From positions 3,085 through 67,084 of the forward strand of contig JBFGCA010000009.1 in NCBI GenBank assembly GCA_041567315.1: 64,000 nucleotides of DNA, in the 5' to 3' direction. Below the pieces are notes generated by a model that ran no database searches, was not told the origin of the DNA, and worked only from the letters and a program-made list of their open reading frames with translations. This document shows, one piece after another, positions 30,119-38,989 of this stretch; within the stretch, counting starts at the first letter, position 1, and each line of letters begins with the position of its first letter. This DNA comes from JBFGCA01 sp041567315 (GTDB lineage: Bacteria > Acidobacteriota > Thermoanaerobaculia > Multivoradales > JAHEKO01). A program made the position numbers and the translations under genes.

Positions 30119-33100
30119 AGATCGTCGACAGCGCCATTCGCTTCCCGGTGACCACCGCGGTGGGCGCCATCCTGCTGGTCCTCTTCGGGCTGATCTCGGC
30201 CTTCCGGATCCCGGTGCAGCTCACCCCGACGGTGGAGGAGGCCGAGATCAGCGTCACCACCTTCTGGCCCGGCGCCAGCCCGCGCGAGATCGAGCGCGAG
30301 ATCGTCGACGAGCAGGAGGAGCAGCTCAAGAGCCTCGAAGGGCTGGTCGAGATGGAGAGCACCAGCGCGGACAGCTTCGGCCGCATCGCCCTGACCTTCG
30401 CCACCGGCACCGACCTCGACACCGCCCTGCTCAAGGTCTCCAACCGCCTGGAGCAGGTGCCGCGCTACCCCGAGGACGCCGACAAGCCGGTGATCCAGAG
30501 CGTCGGCGCCGAGGAGAGCGCCATGGCCTGGTTCCTGCTCCTGCCGGCCGACGGGGAGGGCGCCTTCGAGGGCGACATCACCACGCTGCTGACCTTCACC
30601 GACGACTTCGTCAAGCCCGAGCTGGAGCGGGTGGAGGGCGTCGGGGCGGTCAACCTGTTCGCCGGCCGCGAGCGCGAGATGCACGTGCTGGTCGACCCGG
30701 CGGCGCTGGCCGCGCGGCAGATCACCATCACCGAGTTGGTGACCGCCATCGACCGCGAGAACCGCAACATCTCGGGCGGCGACTTCGACGAGGGCAAGCG
30801 CCGTTACGTGGTGCGGACGGTGGGCGAGTACTCCTCGCCCGAGGAGATCGAGAGCATCGTCGTGGCGGTGCGCGGCGGGGTGCCGGTCTATCTGCGCGAC
30901 GTGGCGCGGGCCGAGCTGGGCTACGCCAAGCCGTTCGCCAACGCCTACCGGTTCGCCGAGCCGATGATCGCCTTCAACGCCGTGCGCGAGACCGGCGCCA
31001 ACGTGCTGCAGGCGATGGCCGGCATCCGCGAGGCGGTGGCCCGGGTCAACCGCGAGCTGCTGGCGGCGCGCGGCCTGCAGGTGGTGCAGGTCTGGGACGA
31101 GACCGAGTACATCTACAGCTCGATCGGTCTGGTGCGCCAGAGCCTGCTGCTGGGCGGCCTGCTGGCGATTCTGGTGCTGCTCCTCTTCCTGCGCAGCCGC
31201 TCGAGCACTCTGGTGGTGGCGGTGGCGATCCCGATCAGCCTGATCGGCACCTTCCTGGTGATGAACTGGTTCGGGCGCACCCTCAACGTGATCAGCATGG
31301 CGGGCATGGCGTTCGCCGTCGGCATGGTGGTCGACAACGCCATCGTGGTGCTCGAGAACATCTACCGTCACCGGCAGATGGGCAAGAGCCGCTTCCAGGC
31401 GGCCTCGGAGGGGGCGCGCGAGGTGTGGGGCGCGGTCCTCGCCTCGACCCTGACCACCATCGCGGTCTTCCTGCCGGTTCTCTTCGTCCAGGAGGAGGCC
31501 GGGCAACTGTTCCGGGACATCGCGTTGGCCATCAGCAGCGGGGTCGGTCTGTCGCTGATCGTCTCGATCACCGTCATTCCCTCGCTGTCGGCCAAGATCC
31601 TGGGCTCGAAGCAGCCCCAGGCGCGCGAGCAGGCCGGCTACCGGCAGCTGTGGGGCGCGGTGGGGCTGGCCCAGCGCTTCAACGAGTGGGTGACCGCCCG
31701 GGTCTACTGGATCACCGGCTCGATCTTCCGCCGGCTGGCGGTGGTGGTCGGCATGACGGTCGTGGCGGTGGCGCTGAGCTTCCTGCTGGCGCCGCAGGCC
31801 GAGTACCTGCCGACCGGCAACCAGAACCTGCTGTTCGGGATCATCCTGCCGCCGCCCGGCCACAGCATCGAAGAAAACGCCGGGCTGCTCGACATCTACG
31901 TCGACAAGCTGGGCCATCTGTGGGATGGGACGCCCGAGGAGACCGTCGAGCTGCCCGGCGGCGGCATCGACGACATGTTCTACGTCGCCCTCGCCGACCA
32001 GGTGTTCATGGGGGTCAGCGCCCGCGATCCCGAGCGGGTGAAGGAGCTGCTGGGGCCGTTCCAGCAGGTCAACTCGCAGGTGCCCGGTTCGATCGCCTTC
32101 ATCACCCAGGCCAGCATCTTCCAGCGCGGCCTCAGCGAGGGCCGCAACGTCGACGTCGAGCTGACCGGACCGCAGCTCGAGCGGCTGGTGGCGCTCGGCG
32201 GCGAGGTGTTCGGCCGGGTGCGCCAGACGATCCCCGGCTCCCAGGCGCGGCCGATCCCCAGCCTCGATCTCGGCAACCCCGAGGTGCAGCTCCACATCGA
32301 CCGCCGGCGGGCGGCCGAGCTGGGCATCTCGAGCCGCGATCTGGGGCTGATGGTCAACGTCCTGGTCGACGGCGCCAAGGCCAGCGACTACCAGCACGAA
32401 GGCCAGGAGATCGACCTCAAGGTGGTGGCCGAGGGCTACACCTACCGCACCCACCTCGTGGACCAGCTGCCACTGGCCGCTCCCTCCGGCGACCTGGTCA
32501 CCCTCGGCTCGGTGGCCGACGTCCAGGTGGTCAACGGGCCGGCCACCATCGCCCACCGCGAGCGCCAGCGGGCGATCACCATCGCCGTATCGCCCCCCGA
32601 AGAGATGCCGCTGCAGGCCGCGATGGAGACCATCGAGGCCGAGGTTCTGGCGCCCATGGAACGCGAGGGCAAGCTCGGCGGTCTCTACCGGGCGCAGCTC
32701 TCGGGCACCGCCGACAAGCTGACCCAGACCGGCCGGGCGCTGATCTGGAACTTCGTGCTGGCGGTGGTCATCACCTATCTGCTGATGGCGGCGCTGTTCG
32801 AGAGCTTCCTCTATCCGTTCGTCATCCTGTTCAGCGTCCCGCTGGCGGCGCTCGGCGGCTTCCTGGGGCTCGGGGTGGTCAACGTCTTCATCTACCAGCC
32901 GCTCGACATCCTCACCATGCTGGGCTTCATCATCCTGGTGGGCACGGTGGTCAACAACGCCATCCTCATCGTCCACCAGTCGCTCAACCACATGCGCGAG
33001 GACTCGATGGCGCCCCGCGAGGCGATCCGCGAAGCGGTCGGCAACCGCATCCGGCCGATCTTCATGAGCGTCTCGACCAGCGTCTGCGGCATGCTGCCGC

Positions 33101-33309
33101 TGGTGCTCTTCCCGGGCGCCGGCTCCGAGCTCTACCGCGGTCTGGGCAGCGTGGTGGTGGGCGGCCTGGTGGTCTCCACCGTCTTCACCCTGTTCCTGGT
33201 GCCGGCCCTCTTCAGCCTGGTGCTCGACGCCCGCGAGGCGGCCCGGCGCCGGCTCGAGGGTCTGGCCGCCGTCCCCGAGCCGACGGGCCCGGCGACCGGG
33301 CCGGCGTAG
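30115..33309 (+). CDS. RND efflux permease (AcrB/MexB-like superfamily)
   Basis: A 1064-residue inner-membrane transporter of typical RND length, coupled by an ATGA overlap to the adaptor gene. It has twelve predicted helices and two large periplasmic loops, with conserved segments FWPGASPREIE, PISLIGTFLVMNWFG and PLAALGGFLGLGV. The relay motif in helix 4 reads GMVVDNAIVVLEN, so only the first Asp of the AcrB Asp-Asp pair is kept. In helix 10 VVNNAILIVHQSL lacks the AcrB lysine. This pattern is found in a wider RND subgroup and suggests a different relay. Substrate unknown; no outer-membrane TolC-type gene is present in the window. Confidence 0.93.
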   Translation: MKIVDSAIRFPVTTAVGAILLVLFGLISAFRIPVQLTPTVEEAEISVTTFWPGASPREIEREIVDEQEEQLKSLEGLVEMESTSADSFGRIALTFATGTDLDTALLKVSNRLEQVPRYPEDADKPVIQSVGAEESAMAWFLLLPADGEGAFEGDITTLLTFTDDFVKPELERVEGVGAVNLFAGREREMHVLVDPAALAARQITITELVTAIDRENRNISGGDFDEGKRRYVVRTVGEYSSPEEIESIVVAVRGGVPVYLRDVARAELGYAKPFANAYRFAEPMIAFNAVRETGANVLQAMAGIREAVARVNRELLAARGLQVVQVWDETEYIYSSIGLVRQSLLLGGLLAILVLLLFLRSRSSTLVVAVAIPISLIGTFLVMNWFGRTLNVISMAGMAFAVGMVVDNAIVVLENIYRHRQMGKSRFQAASEGAREVWGAVLASTLTTIAVFLPVLFVQEEAGQLFRDIALAISSGVGLSLIVSITVIPSLSAKILGSKQPQAREQAGYRQLWGAVGLAQRFNEWVTARVYWITGSIFRRLAVVVGMTVVAVALSFLLAPQAEYLPTGNQNLLFGIILPPPGHSIEENAGLLDIYVDKLGHLWDGTPEETVELPGGGIDDMFYVALADQVFMGVSARDPERVKELLGPFQQVNSQVPGSIAFITQASIFQRGLSEGRNVDVELTGPQLERLVALGGEVFGRVRQTIPGSQARPIPSLDLGNPEVQLHIDRRRAAELGISSRDLGLMVNVLVDGAKASDYQHEGQEIDLKVVAEGYTYRTHLVDQLPLAAPSGDLVTLGSVADVQVVNGPATIAHRERQRAITIAVSPPEEMPLQAAMETIEAEVLAPMEREGKLGGLYRAQLSGTADKLTQTGRALIWNFVLAVVITYLLMAALFESFLYPFVILFSVPLAALGGFLGLGVVNVFIYQPLDILTMLGFIILVGTVVNNAILIVHQSLNHMREDSMAPREAIREAVGNRIRPIFMSVSTSVCGMLPLVLFPGAGSELYRGLGSVVVGGLVVSTVFTLFLVPALFSLVLDAREAARRRLEGLAAVPEPTGPATGPA

Positions 33310-33460
33310 GCCACCCGGCAGGCAGCGGGCAACCTGAAAAAGGGCGGCCCGTCTGCGTGCGGCCTTCGAGGAGGACCGGCAGGGGGCCGGCTGAAACTTT
33401 CGGCGCCGGGCTCCGTCTTAGGAGTCGAGCGCCACGGAAGGCGTCACGGGAGGTGCCGAG

Positions 33461-34027
33461 ATGAATCGAAAAGCGAATGCGGGTGAGCTGAAGGTCGTCG
33501 TGCTGGCGCTTGGACTGCTGCTGGCGGCCGGGGCCGCCGCGGCCTCCGACCAGCTCTGGCTGCACGTGCGGGTGGACGAGGGCGACGGCGCCAAGGTGTC
33601 GGTCAACCTGCCGATCTCGATGGTCGAGCACGCCCTGCCGATGATCCCCAGCCACCACTTCCACGGGGGCGAGGTCGAGTTCGACGACTGGCGGATGGAG
33701 GTTGAAGAGCTGCGCCGGCTATGGGCCGAGATCAAGGCCAGCCCCGACATGACCTTCGTGACCGTCGAGGACGGCTCCGACAAGGTGCGGGTCTGGAAAG
33801 AGGGTGACTACCTGCTGGTCAGCGTCAACGAGCACGGCGGCGACCAGGTCGACGTGCGGATCCCCGCCACCGTGATCGACGCCCTGCTCTCCGGCGAGGG
33901 CGACGAGCTCGACATCCGCGCCGCCCTCCAGGCTCTGGTCGACGCCGGCGAGGGTGAGCTGGTCACCGTCAGCGGCGGCAACGACCGGGTTCGGGTGTGG
34001 GTCGACCGCTTCGCCGAGGCGGAGTAG
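33461..34027 (+). CDS. Exported protein with two copies of a small repeated module
   Basis: A 188-residue protein. GGGAGGTG precedes the ATG at good spacing. After a signal peptide (VVLALGLLLAAGAAAA) come two related units. The first runs LHVRVDEGDGAKVSVNLPIS to FVTVEDGSDKVRVWKEG. The second runs LLVSVNEHGGDQVDVRIPAT to LVTVSGGNDRVRVWVDR. Each has a beta strand, a helix (SMVEHAL, TVIDALL) and a closing VTV..G.D.VRVW strand pair. The neighbour at 34032 has the same unit. I do not recognise the family. It lies 151 bases after the RND permease gene on the same strand. Confidence 0.65.
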   Translation: MNRKANAGELKVVVLALGLLLAAGAAAASDQLWLHVRVDEGDGAKVSVNLPISMVEHALPMIPSHHFHGGEVEFDDWRMEVEELRRLWAEIKASPDMTFVTVEDGSDKVRVWKEGDYLLVSVNEHGGDQVDVRIPATVIDALLSGEGDELDIRAALQALVDAGEGELVTVSGGNDRVRVWVDRFAEAE

Positions 34028-34031
34028 GCCG

Positions 34032-34520
34032 GTGTCGGCACACGCTCCTGAGCGCGGGCGCGGCCGCCGGGTCCTCCTCTACCTGGCGGCCGGCTTCGCC
34101 GTCCTCGCCGTCGGCTGGGTGCTTGCGGTCGGCGCCGTCTACGCCATCGGCGGCGTGCTCAGCGTCGAGGTCCACGAGCGCACCGAAGGCATCGACCTCT
34201 ACCTGCCGCTCCCCGCCGCCGCCGTCGACGCCACCCTCTCCCTCGCGGCCCCCTTCTGCTGGCGGCTCGGCGGCGCCCACCACCTCGGCCGCCTCGGCAT
34301 CGCCGCCGAAGAGTGGCTCCCCCAGGCCCGCCAGATCCTCGCCGCCCTCGAGCGCAGCCCCGACGCCACCCTGGTCACCGTCGAAGACGGCCCCACCCGC
34401 GTCCGCGTCGCCAAGAAGGGCAGCCGCCTCCACGTCGAAGTCGACGACCCCGACGTCCACGTCCGCGTCGCCCTGCCGGCCCGCCTGCTGACCCGAGCGG
34501 CGGCGCAGCTCGGCTGCTGA
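34032..34520 (+). CDS. Membrane-anchored paralogue of the neighbouring repeated-module protein
   Basis: A 162-residue protein beginning at GTG 34032, only four bases after the previous stop, so the two are co-transcribed. One membrane helix (VLLYLAAGFAVLAVGWVLAV, about residues 14-33) anchors it. The rest holds LSVEVHERTEGIDLYLPLPA, a helix AAVDATL, and LVTVEDGPTRVRVAKKGSRL followed by LHVEVDDPDVHVRVALPARL. This is the same strand-helix-strand module as in the upstream gene, so they are paralogues with one exported and one membrane-bound form. Function unknown. Confidence 0.6.
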   Translation: MSAHAPERGRGRRVLLYLAAGFAVLAVGWVLAVGAVYAIGGVLSVEVHERTEGIDLYLPLPAAAVDATLSLAAPFCWRLGGAHHLGRLGIAAEEWLPQARQILAALERSPDATLVTVEDGPTRVRVAKKGSRLHVEVDDPDVHVRVALPARLLTRAAAQLGC

Positions 34521-34569
34521 GGGCGACGGGCGCGGACGGAGTCCGGCCTCGATTCGGACAGCCGGGCGC

Positions 34570-34597
34570 GCCGCGAGCCGGATGTGTGGCTCGCGGC
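34570..34597 (+). terminator. Hairpin after the repeated-module gene pair
   Basis: A perfect 10-bp inverted repeat (GCCGCGAGCC and GGCTCGCGGC) with an eight-base loop, 50 bases after the stop of the second module gene. There is no T-tract, so it may be a Rho-dependent site or only a structured spacer. Apart from this, 34521-34745 shows nothing recognisable. Confidence 0.3.
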
Positions 34598-34745
34598 CGC
34601 GCCTTCCGTGCCCGCCGACCCGGACACGCAGTGGTAGCTTGCCGGCATCCCGGGTCGACCTTACGGCCTTTCGAGGCGCGGTCGGTCGGTCGCTGGGTGA
34701 AGCAGGCCTCCACCTGAGGGGAGCCCGACGCGGTTCGAAGCCACG

Positions 34746-36077
34746 ATGTACCGTCAGCTCGCTCGCACTCTGTCGTGGGCGGTCGCCAGCGCGGCGATCG
34801 CCCTGGCGCTGGCCGAGGTGGCGATCCACGTTTTCGGACTGTTTCCGGAAGGACGCGCCGCCTCGGTCCTCGCCCGGCCCGAGGGTGAGGCGGGCGCAGA
34901 ACCGGGCAAGTTCCAGATCCACCCGTTCCTGGGCTGGACCTGGCGCCCCGGGCTGCGCGCCTCGCTCGAGGCCGCCTTCCCGGAGGGCGAGCCGACCGAG
35001 TGGGCGAGGCGCAACTCGACGGTCAACCGCCTTGGGCACTTCTCCTGGTCGGAGGACTACCGGGAGATCGGCGAAGACGCCTTCGTCGTCGGCATCTTCG
35101 GTGGCTCGGTGGCGAGCGACCTCGCATCGCTCGGCGGAGAGGTGCTGCGGGAAGCGCTGCAAGCGCGGCTCCCCGAGCTTGGCGAGTCGATCGTGGTCTT
35201 CAATCTGGCGACGCGTGGCCACAAGCAGCCACAACAGGCGATCGCACTCCTCCAGGCGCTGGTGCTCGGCCTGCGCTTCGACGCCGTCGTCAACCTCGAT
35301 GGCTTCAACGAGGCGGTACACGGAGGCCGCGACGTGGCGCTCGGGCGGCATCCGCTGTTCCCCGCCCGCCGGCTCTGGACCTCGGCGCTCGAGCTGTCGA
35401 GTGTGGCGCCGGCCGGTGAGACCCTCGAGCTGGCCGGCGAGGTCGCGCGTGTCAGACGCCGGGCCCGCGAGCTGGCAGCGTGGATCCAGGAGTCGGTGCT
35501 CGCCCGCCGCAGCAAGCTGGCCCGCGCGGTGGCCGGCATGCGGGTGCTGCGGCAATGGCGCCGTGCCGACGAGCTGGAGGACCGCCTCCAGCAGCTCTCG
35601 GCCGAACGCCCGGCCTCGGCCGCCGTGGCGTCCCTGACTGATCCCTGCCTCGAGGGCCGCGGGAGCTGCCTCGAACTCATCGCCGACCTCTGGCAGCGCA
35701 GCTCGCGGCTCATGCACGACCTCACTCGGGAAGGCGGCGGGGTCTACCTCCACGCGCTGCAGCCCAATCAGTACGTGCCCGGCAGCAAGCGGCTCACCGC
35801 CGAGGAGAGGAGGCGCTCTTACGTGCCGGGTGGACGGAGCGATCTGGTCGAGCGGGTCTACCCGCTGTTCCGGCGCAGGTCCGCGTCACTCGCCGACCAC
35901 GGCGTCACCTTCCACGACCTGACGATGATCTTCGCCGACCGTCCCGAGACCATCTACCGCGACCCCTGCTGCCACTACAACCTCCACGGCAACGAGCTCC
36001 TGGCCAGACGCCTGGCCGACCTGATCGGCGATGCTGTGACCGCCGCGGGCCGGCCGTTGATGACAGCTGCCGACTGA
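34746..36077 (+). CDS. SGNH/GDSL-like hydrolase, membrane-anchored
   Basis: A 443-residue protein with an N-terminal membrane helix (LSWAVASAAIALALAEVAI). The core resembles SGNH hydrolases: FVVGIFGGSVASDL carries the block I Ser, FNLATRGHKQPQQ gives block II/III features, VVNLDGFNE follows, and the C-terminal YNLHGNELLARRLADL carries the catalytic His. In the middle is a charged helical insert (ARVRRRARELAAW and onward). Such proteins act on acyl groups of lipids or glycans at the cell surface, but the substrate is unknown. ATG 34746 has no strong ribosome binding site. Confidence 0.65.
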   Translation: MYRQLARTLSWAVASAAIALALAEVAIHVFGLFPEGRAASVLARPEGEAGAEPGKFQIHPFLGWTWRPGLRASLEAAFPEGEPTEWARRNSTVNRLGHFSWSEDYREIGEDAFVVGIFGGSVASDLASLGGEVLREALQARLPELGESIVVFNLATRGHKQPQQAIALLQALVLGLRFDAVVNLDGFNEAVHGGRDVALGRHPLFPARRLWTSALELSSVAPAGETLELAGEVARVRRRARELAAWIQESVLARRSKLARAVAGMRVLRQWRRADELEDRLQQLSAERPASAAVASLTDPCLEGRGSCLELIADLWQRSSRLMHDLTREGGGVYLHALQPNQYVPGSKRLTAEERRRSYVPGGRSDLVERVYPLFRRRSASLADHGVTFHDLTMIFADRPETIYRDPCCHYNLHGNELLARRLADLIGDAVTAAGRPLMTAAD

Positions 36078-36113
36078 CCCTTCCGACGAGCTGGCGACGA
36101 GGCGCAGCGCCGG

Positions 36114-36611
36114 TCAGGGCTTCACCACCAACTGGTGGAAGAGGCTGGACTCGCGCTTGTAGAAGCCTTCGGTGTGGAAGGTCTCGGCGAGGTGGTAGAG
36201 CTCGTAGTCGAAGTGGTGGCAGAGCTCGTGGAGGAGGGTGCGGAGGAAGGTCTTGAAGGCGACGATGCGGGCCTGTTTGGCGGTCCGCATCCAGAGGGAG
36301 ACGCGGGCCGGCCGCGAGCCGGACTCCGGCTCGTAGAGGCCGTGGAGCTCGCCGCCGCCGTCGTGGGGGCGGACGGCGCGGACGACGACCCGCACGGCCG
36401 GGACCTTCAATTGGCGGCAGAGCCCGTCGGCGAGCGCCTGACACAAGCTCTCGGCGCGGCGGCGATCCTCGGCGGCGAGGGCGTCGCGGAGCGCCCCGGC
36501 GTGCGGTCGCAGCTCGGCGGGCCGCGGCAGCTTGACGGTCGCGATCTCGTCGGAGCGGCGGTAGATGGCGCGCTGGGCGGGACGCAGCCGCGCGTAGTAG
36601 GCGAAAGGCAT
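36114..36611 (-). CDS. HExxH-containing putative zinc metalloprotein
   Basis: A 165-residue protein without a signal peptide. The C-terminal half carries LLHELCHHFDYELYHLAET and FHTEGFYKRESSLFHQL, that is HExxH with an acidic and His-rich follow-up that could supply the third metal ligand, as in SprT-like or minimal metallopeptidases. The N-terminal half (RPAELRPHAGALRDALAAED) is helical. I do not recognise a named family. It follows the TIGR02265-like gene by 81 bases on the same strand. Confidence 0.6.
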   Translation of the reverse strand: MPFAYYARLRPAQRAIYRRSDEIATVKLPRPAELRPHAGALRDALAAEDRRRAESLCQALADGLCRQLKVPAVRVVVRAVRPHDGGGELHGLYEPESGSRPARVSLWMRTAKQARIVAFKTFLRTLLHELCHHFDYELYHLAETFHTEGFYKRESSLFHQLVVKP

Positions 36612-36692
36612 CAGGGTCGGCCGCCGGCGAGCTGCGAGAGCGTGGCCGCCGTCCTCCCGGCGGCGCCGGCGCCGGCTGCGCCCGTGCGGTTC

Positions 36693-37256
36693 TCAGATCT
36701 CCCAGCTGACCTGGTAGCGGCAGTGGGGGCCGCCGCGGGCGCGGCAGGTCTCCTCGCGGATGGTGACCGACCTGGCGCCGCACATGCGGAGCGCCTCCTT
36801 GTACCAGCCGATCACCGTCAGGCAGTCGGTCTCGGAAAAGGTGTCGGCCTCGTAGGTGGTCATCACCCCGGAGCGGGGCCCGGTGGGCTCCCAGGTGCGA
36901 TGACCGGCGTCGTAGTAGAAGTCGTAGATGCGGTCGGCCTTGGCCATGAAGGCCTGGGGGTCGCCCTGGATCAGGAAGTGCTCGTGCGGGCCGCCCAGGT
37001 TCTCGCGGGCGGAGCCGGCGCCGATCGCCTCGAACAGCGAGCGGGCGCCGTCGCCGAGCACCTCGACGATCGCCTCGTCGAGCCGCCGGTTGAGCTCGAA
37101 GGGGTACCAGTTGACCGACAGCAGCAGACCGGTCAGGGCCTGCCGATGCTCCTCGTCGAGCGAGTCGACCACCCGCTGCCAGGCCTCTTCGCCGTACTCG
37201 CGCCGCACGAACGCCCGGCGGGCGGCGATGACGGCGCCCTTGACGCGGACGGTCAC
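36693..37256 (-). CDS. TIGR02265 (DUF2378)-like protein
   Basis: A 187-residue cytoplasmic protein. The opening VRVKGAVIAARRAFVRREYG, central YDFYYDAGHRTWEPTGP and the final part, TFSETDCLTVIGWYKEALRM then CRARGGPHCRYQVSW, match the paralogous family TIGR02265 known mostly from Myxococcales. The C-terminal Cys/Gly segment also resembles V4R and heme-NO-type sensor domains, so a small-molecule sensor role is plausible but not shown. I use GTG 37256, because the earlier GTG at 37307 falls inside the HU terminator hairpin. Confidence 0.6.
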   Translation of the reverse strand: MTVRVKGAVIAARRAFVRREYGEEAWQRVVDSLDEEHRQALTGLLLSVNWYPFELNRRLDEAIVEVLGDGARSLFEAIGAGSARENLGGPHEHFLIQGDPQAFMAKADRIYDFYYDAGHRTWEPTGPRSGVMTTYEADTFSETDCLTVIGWYKEALRMCGARSVTIREETCRARGGPHCRYQVSWEI

Positions 37257-37300
37257 CCCGCCACCCCGCCAGCCGAGTCGCCGTCGGCCGAGACGGAAAG

Positions 37301-37328
37301 CCCCCACCGCGACGGCTCGCGGTGGGGG
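37301..37328 (-). terminator. Terminator hairpin of the HU gene
   Basis: A perfect 12-bp inverted repeat (37301-37312 with 37317-37328) and a four-base loop, 29 bases beyond the stop of the HU gene on the minus strand. It is followed only by CTTTC, so the T-tract is poor. It separates HU from the TIGR02265-like gene. Confidence 0.6.
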
Positions 37329-37356
37329 CCTCGGGATTGACTCGCCAAGCCGCCGA

Positions 37357-37650
37357 TCACTCGGCGACGCGGTCCTTGAGGCCCTTGCCCGGGCGGAAGC
37401 CGGGGTAGGTCTTGGCGGCGATCCTCAGGGTCTCGCCGGTCGCCGGGTTGCGTCCCTCGCGGGCCGCGCGGCGCTTGGTGTAGAACATGCCGAAGCCCGG
37501 GATCTGCACCTTCCGGCCCGCGTCGAGCTCGGTGGCGATGATGCCGGTGCCCGGCTTGGTGTCGAAGATCTCGCTGACTACATCGTTCGCCTTGGCGACC
37601 GACAGGTCGCACTTCTTGGCTAGCTTCTCGGCCAACTCCGTCTTGTTCAT
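37357..37650 (-). CDS. HU family DNA-binding protein
   Basis: A 97-residue histone-like protein of normal HU/IHF length. It starts MNKTELAEKLAKKCDLS, with the beta-arm sequence REGRNPATGETLRI and the C-terminal AAKTYPGFRPGKGLKD, all characteristic of HU. AAGGAG lies five bases before ATG 37650, which is better than the GTG two codons upstream. It bends and packages DNA. TAGACT at 37872-37867 (minus), near the mscS stop codon, is a candidate -10 box and would give an untranslated leader of about 210 bases. Confidence 0.95.
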   Translation of the reverse strand: MNKTELAEKLAKKCDLSVAKANDVVSEIFDTKPGTGIIATELDAGRKVQIPGFGMFYTKRRAAREGRNPATGETLRIAAKTYPGFRPGKGLKDRVAE

Positions 37651-37900
37651 CTGCACTCCTTGAGGTTCGTTGAAAGTCTCTCCGCGAGCGGAGATCCCTC
37701 CAGTTGATCGGCGCCTGGAACCCCTCCGGGCACCGTGTATCTGTCGAGCTTGATGCGGCGCAAACCCCCGCCATCAGAGTCTGAGCGTCGGATCACCCCA
37801 CCCGGCCCCCCGTCGATCTCCCGCCCCGCCCCGAGAAGGGCTCCGGACTCTCCGGGGACGGCGCGGAGTCTAGCACGATCATGGGGCGGACACCAGTCAA

Positions 37901-38989
37901 TCAGCGGCTTTCGGCGGCCGGCAGCTCGCGAACGTAGAGGTCGCGCTTGGGGTAGGGGATCTCGATCCGCTCGGTGGTGAGGCGCTTGTAGACCCGGGTG
38001 TTGAGGTCGTCCAGCACCCGCCCCCGAAGCATCGGCTCGGCGATCCAGCCGAGCAGCTCGAAGCTCAAGCCGGATTCCCCGAAGGCCCGGAAACGCACCC
38101 GCGGCTCGGGCTCCGGTTGGAGGTCGGGCTGCTCGGCCGCCACTTCCAGGAGCACCTGCCGCACCCGGTCGACGTCCGAGCCGTAGGCCACCTCGACCTT
38201 GACGCGGATCCTCTCCCGGGTCCAGCGGCCGCCGCTCTCGTTGACGATCTTGGCGTTGGCGATCACCGCGTTGGGGATGGTGACCTCGACGTCGTCGCGG
38301 GTCAGCAGGCGCGTGCTGCGCAGCCCGATGTGGGTCACTTCACCGCGCTCGCCGCTGTCGAGCACGATGTAGTCGCCGGTCTGGTAGGGGGCGTCGGCGA
38401 GGATGAAGATGCCCGAGAAGAGGTTGGCCAGGGTGTCCTTGGCGGCAAAGCCGAGGGCCAGCCCCACGATGCCGCCCGAGACCAGCAGACCGCCGACGTT
38501 GATCCCCCAGGCGAGGAACACGAAATAGGTGGCGACGCCCAGCAGACCCAGCTTGGCCGTCTTGTCGAGCAGCGACAGGGTGCGCGGCTCGATCCTTGGC
38601 GAGTCGGGGCCGCCGAGCCGGCCCAGGGCCTCGACCAGCAGAGCCGAGGCGCGGAATCCGAAGCCCAGCCAGACCAGGACGAGCACGGTGACCAGGCTGT
38701 CGAGGACCACCCCCGAGAGCCGTTCGGGAAGCTCTAGCTGGCGGGTGGCCAGCCACAGGCCGGCGAGCAGCACGCTGACGAAGATCGGCCGGTGGAGCAG
38801 GGCGATCAGCCGATCGTCGAGGTCGGTGCGCGAGCGGCGAACCCACAGCGCGATCCCGCGGGTGATGACCAGGTCGCTGAGCTTGGCGAGGACGGCGGCG
38901 GCCGCCATCAGGACGGCGGCGCGCAGCCAGGGGTTGCCGGCGAGCGCCGCCGGCAGCCGGTCGAGGAGGGCGTCGGGAGAGAACGGCAT
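37901..38989 (-). CDS. MscS-family small-conductance mechanosensitive channel
   Basis: A 362-residue channel. Four N-terminal hydrophobic segments precede the pore helix and MscS core: GGIVGLALGFAAKDTLANLF, then SGIFILADAPYQTGDYIVLD and GEVTHIGLRSTRLLTRDDVEVTIPN. The C-terminal domain runs through VAYGSDVDRVRQVL to PYPKRDLYVRE. It should open under membrane tension to release osmolytes. HU begins 250 bases downstream on the same strand. Confidence 0.93.
   Translation of the reverse strand: MPFSPDALLDRLPAALAGNPWLRAAVLMAAAAVLAKLSDLVITRGIALWVRRSRTDLDDRLIALLHRPIFVSVLLAGLWLATRQLELPERLSGVVLDSLVTVLVLVWLGFGFRASALLVEALGRLGGPDSPRIEPRTLSLLDKTAKLGLLGVATYFVFLAWGINVGGLLVSGGIVGLALGFAAKDTLANLFSGIFILADAPYQTGDYIVLDSGERGEVTHIGLRSTRLLTRDDVEVTIPNAVIANAKIVNESGGRWTRERIRVKVEVAYGSDVDRVRQVLLEVAAEQPDLQPEPEPRVRFRAFGESGLSFELLGWIAEPMLRGRVLDDLNTRVYKRLTTERIEIPYPKRDLYVRELPAAESR

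Noticed and set aside
30091..32991. A 966-codon open frame antisense to the RND permease gene
   Set aside because: It is the mirror of a strongly conserved gene. Its protein is His/Asp/Gln-rich with no known domain, as expected of antisense frames in GC-rich DNA. Similar long antisense frames at 3982-5790, 41068-44130 and 9042-10877 were rejected for the same reason.
34730..34746. tRNA T-arm-like GGTTCGAAGCC
   Set aside because: No acceptor stem, anticodon arm or D-arm could be placed around it, and it abuts the start of the SGNH-like gene.
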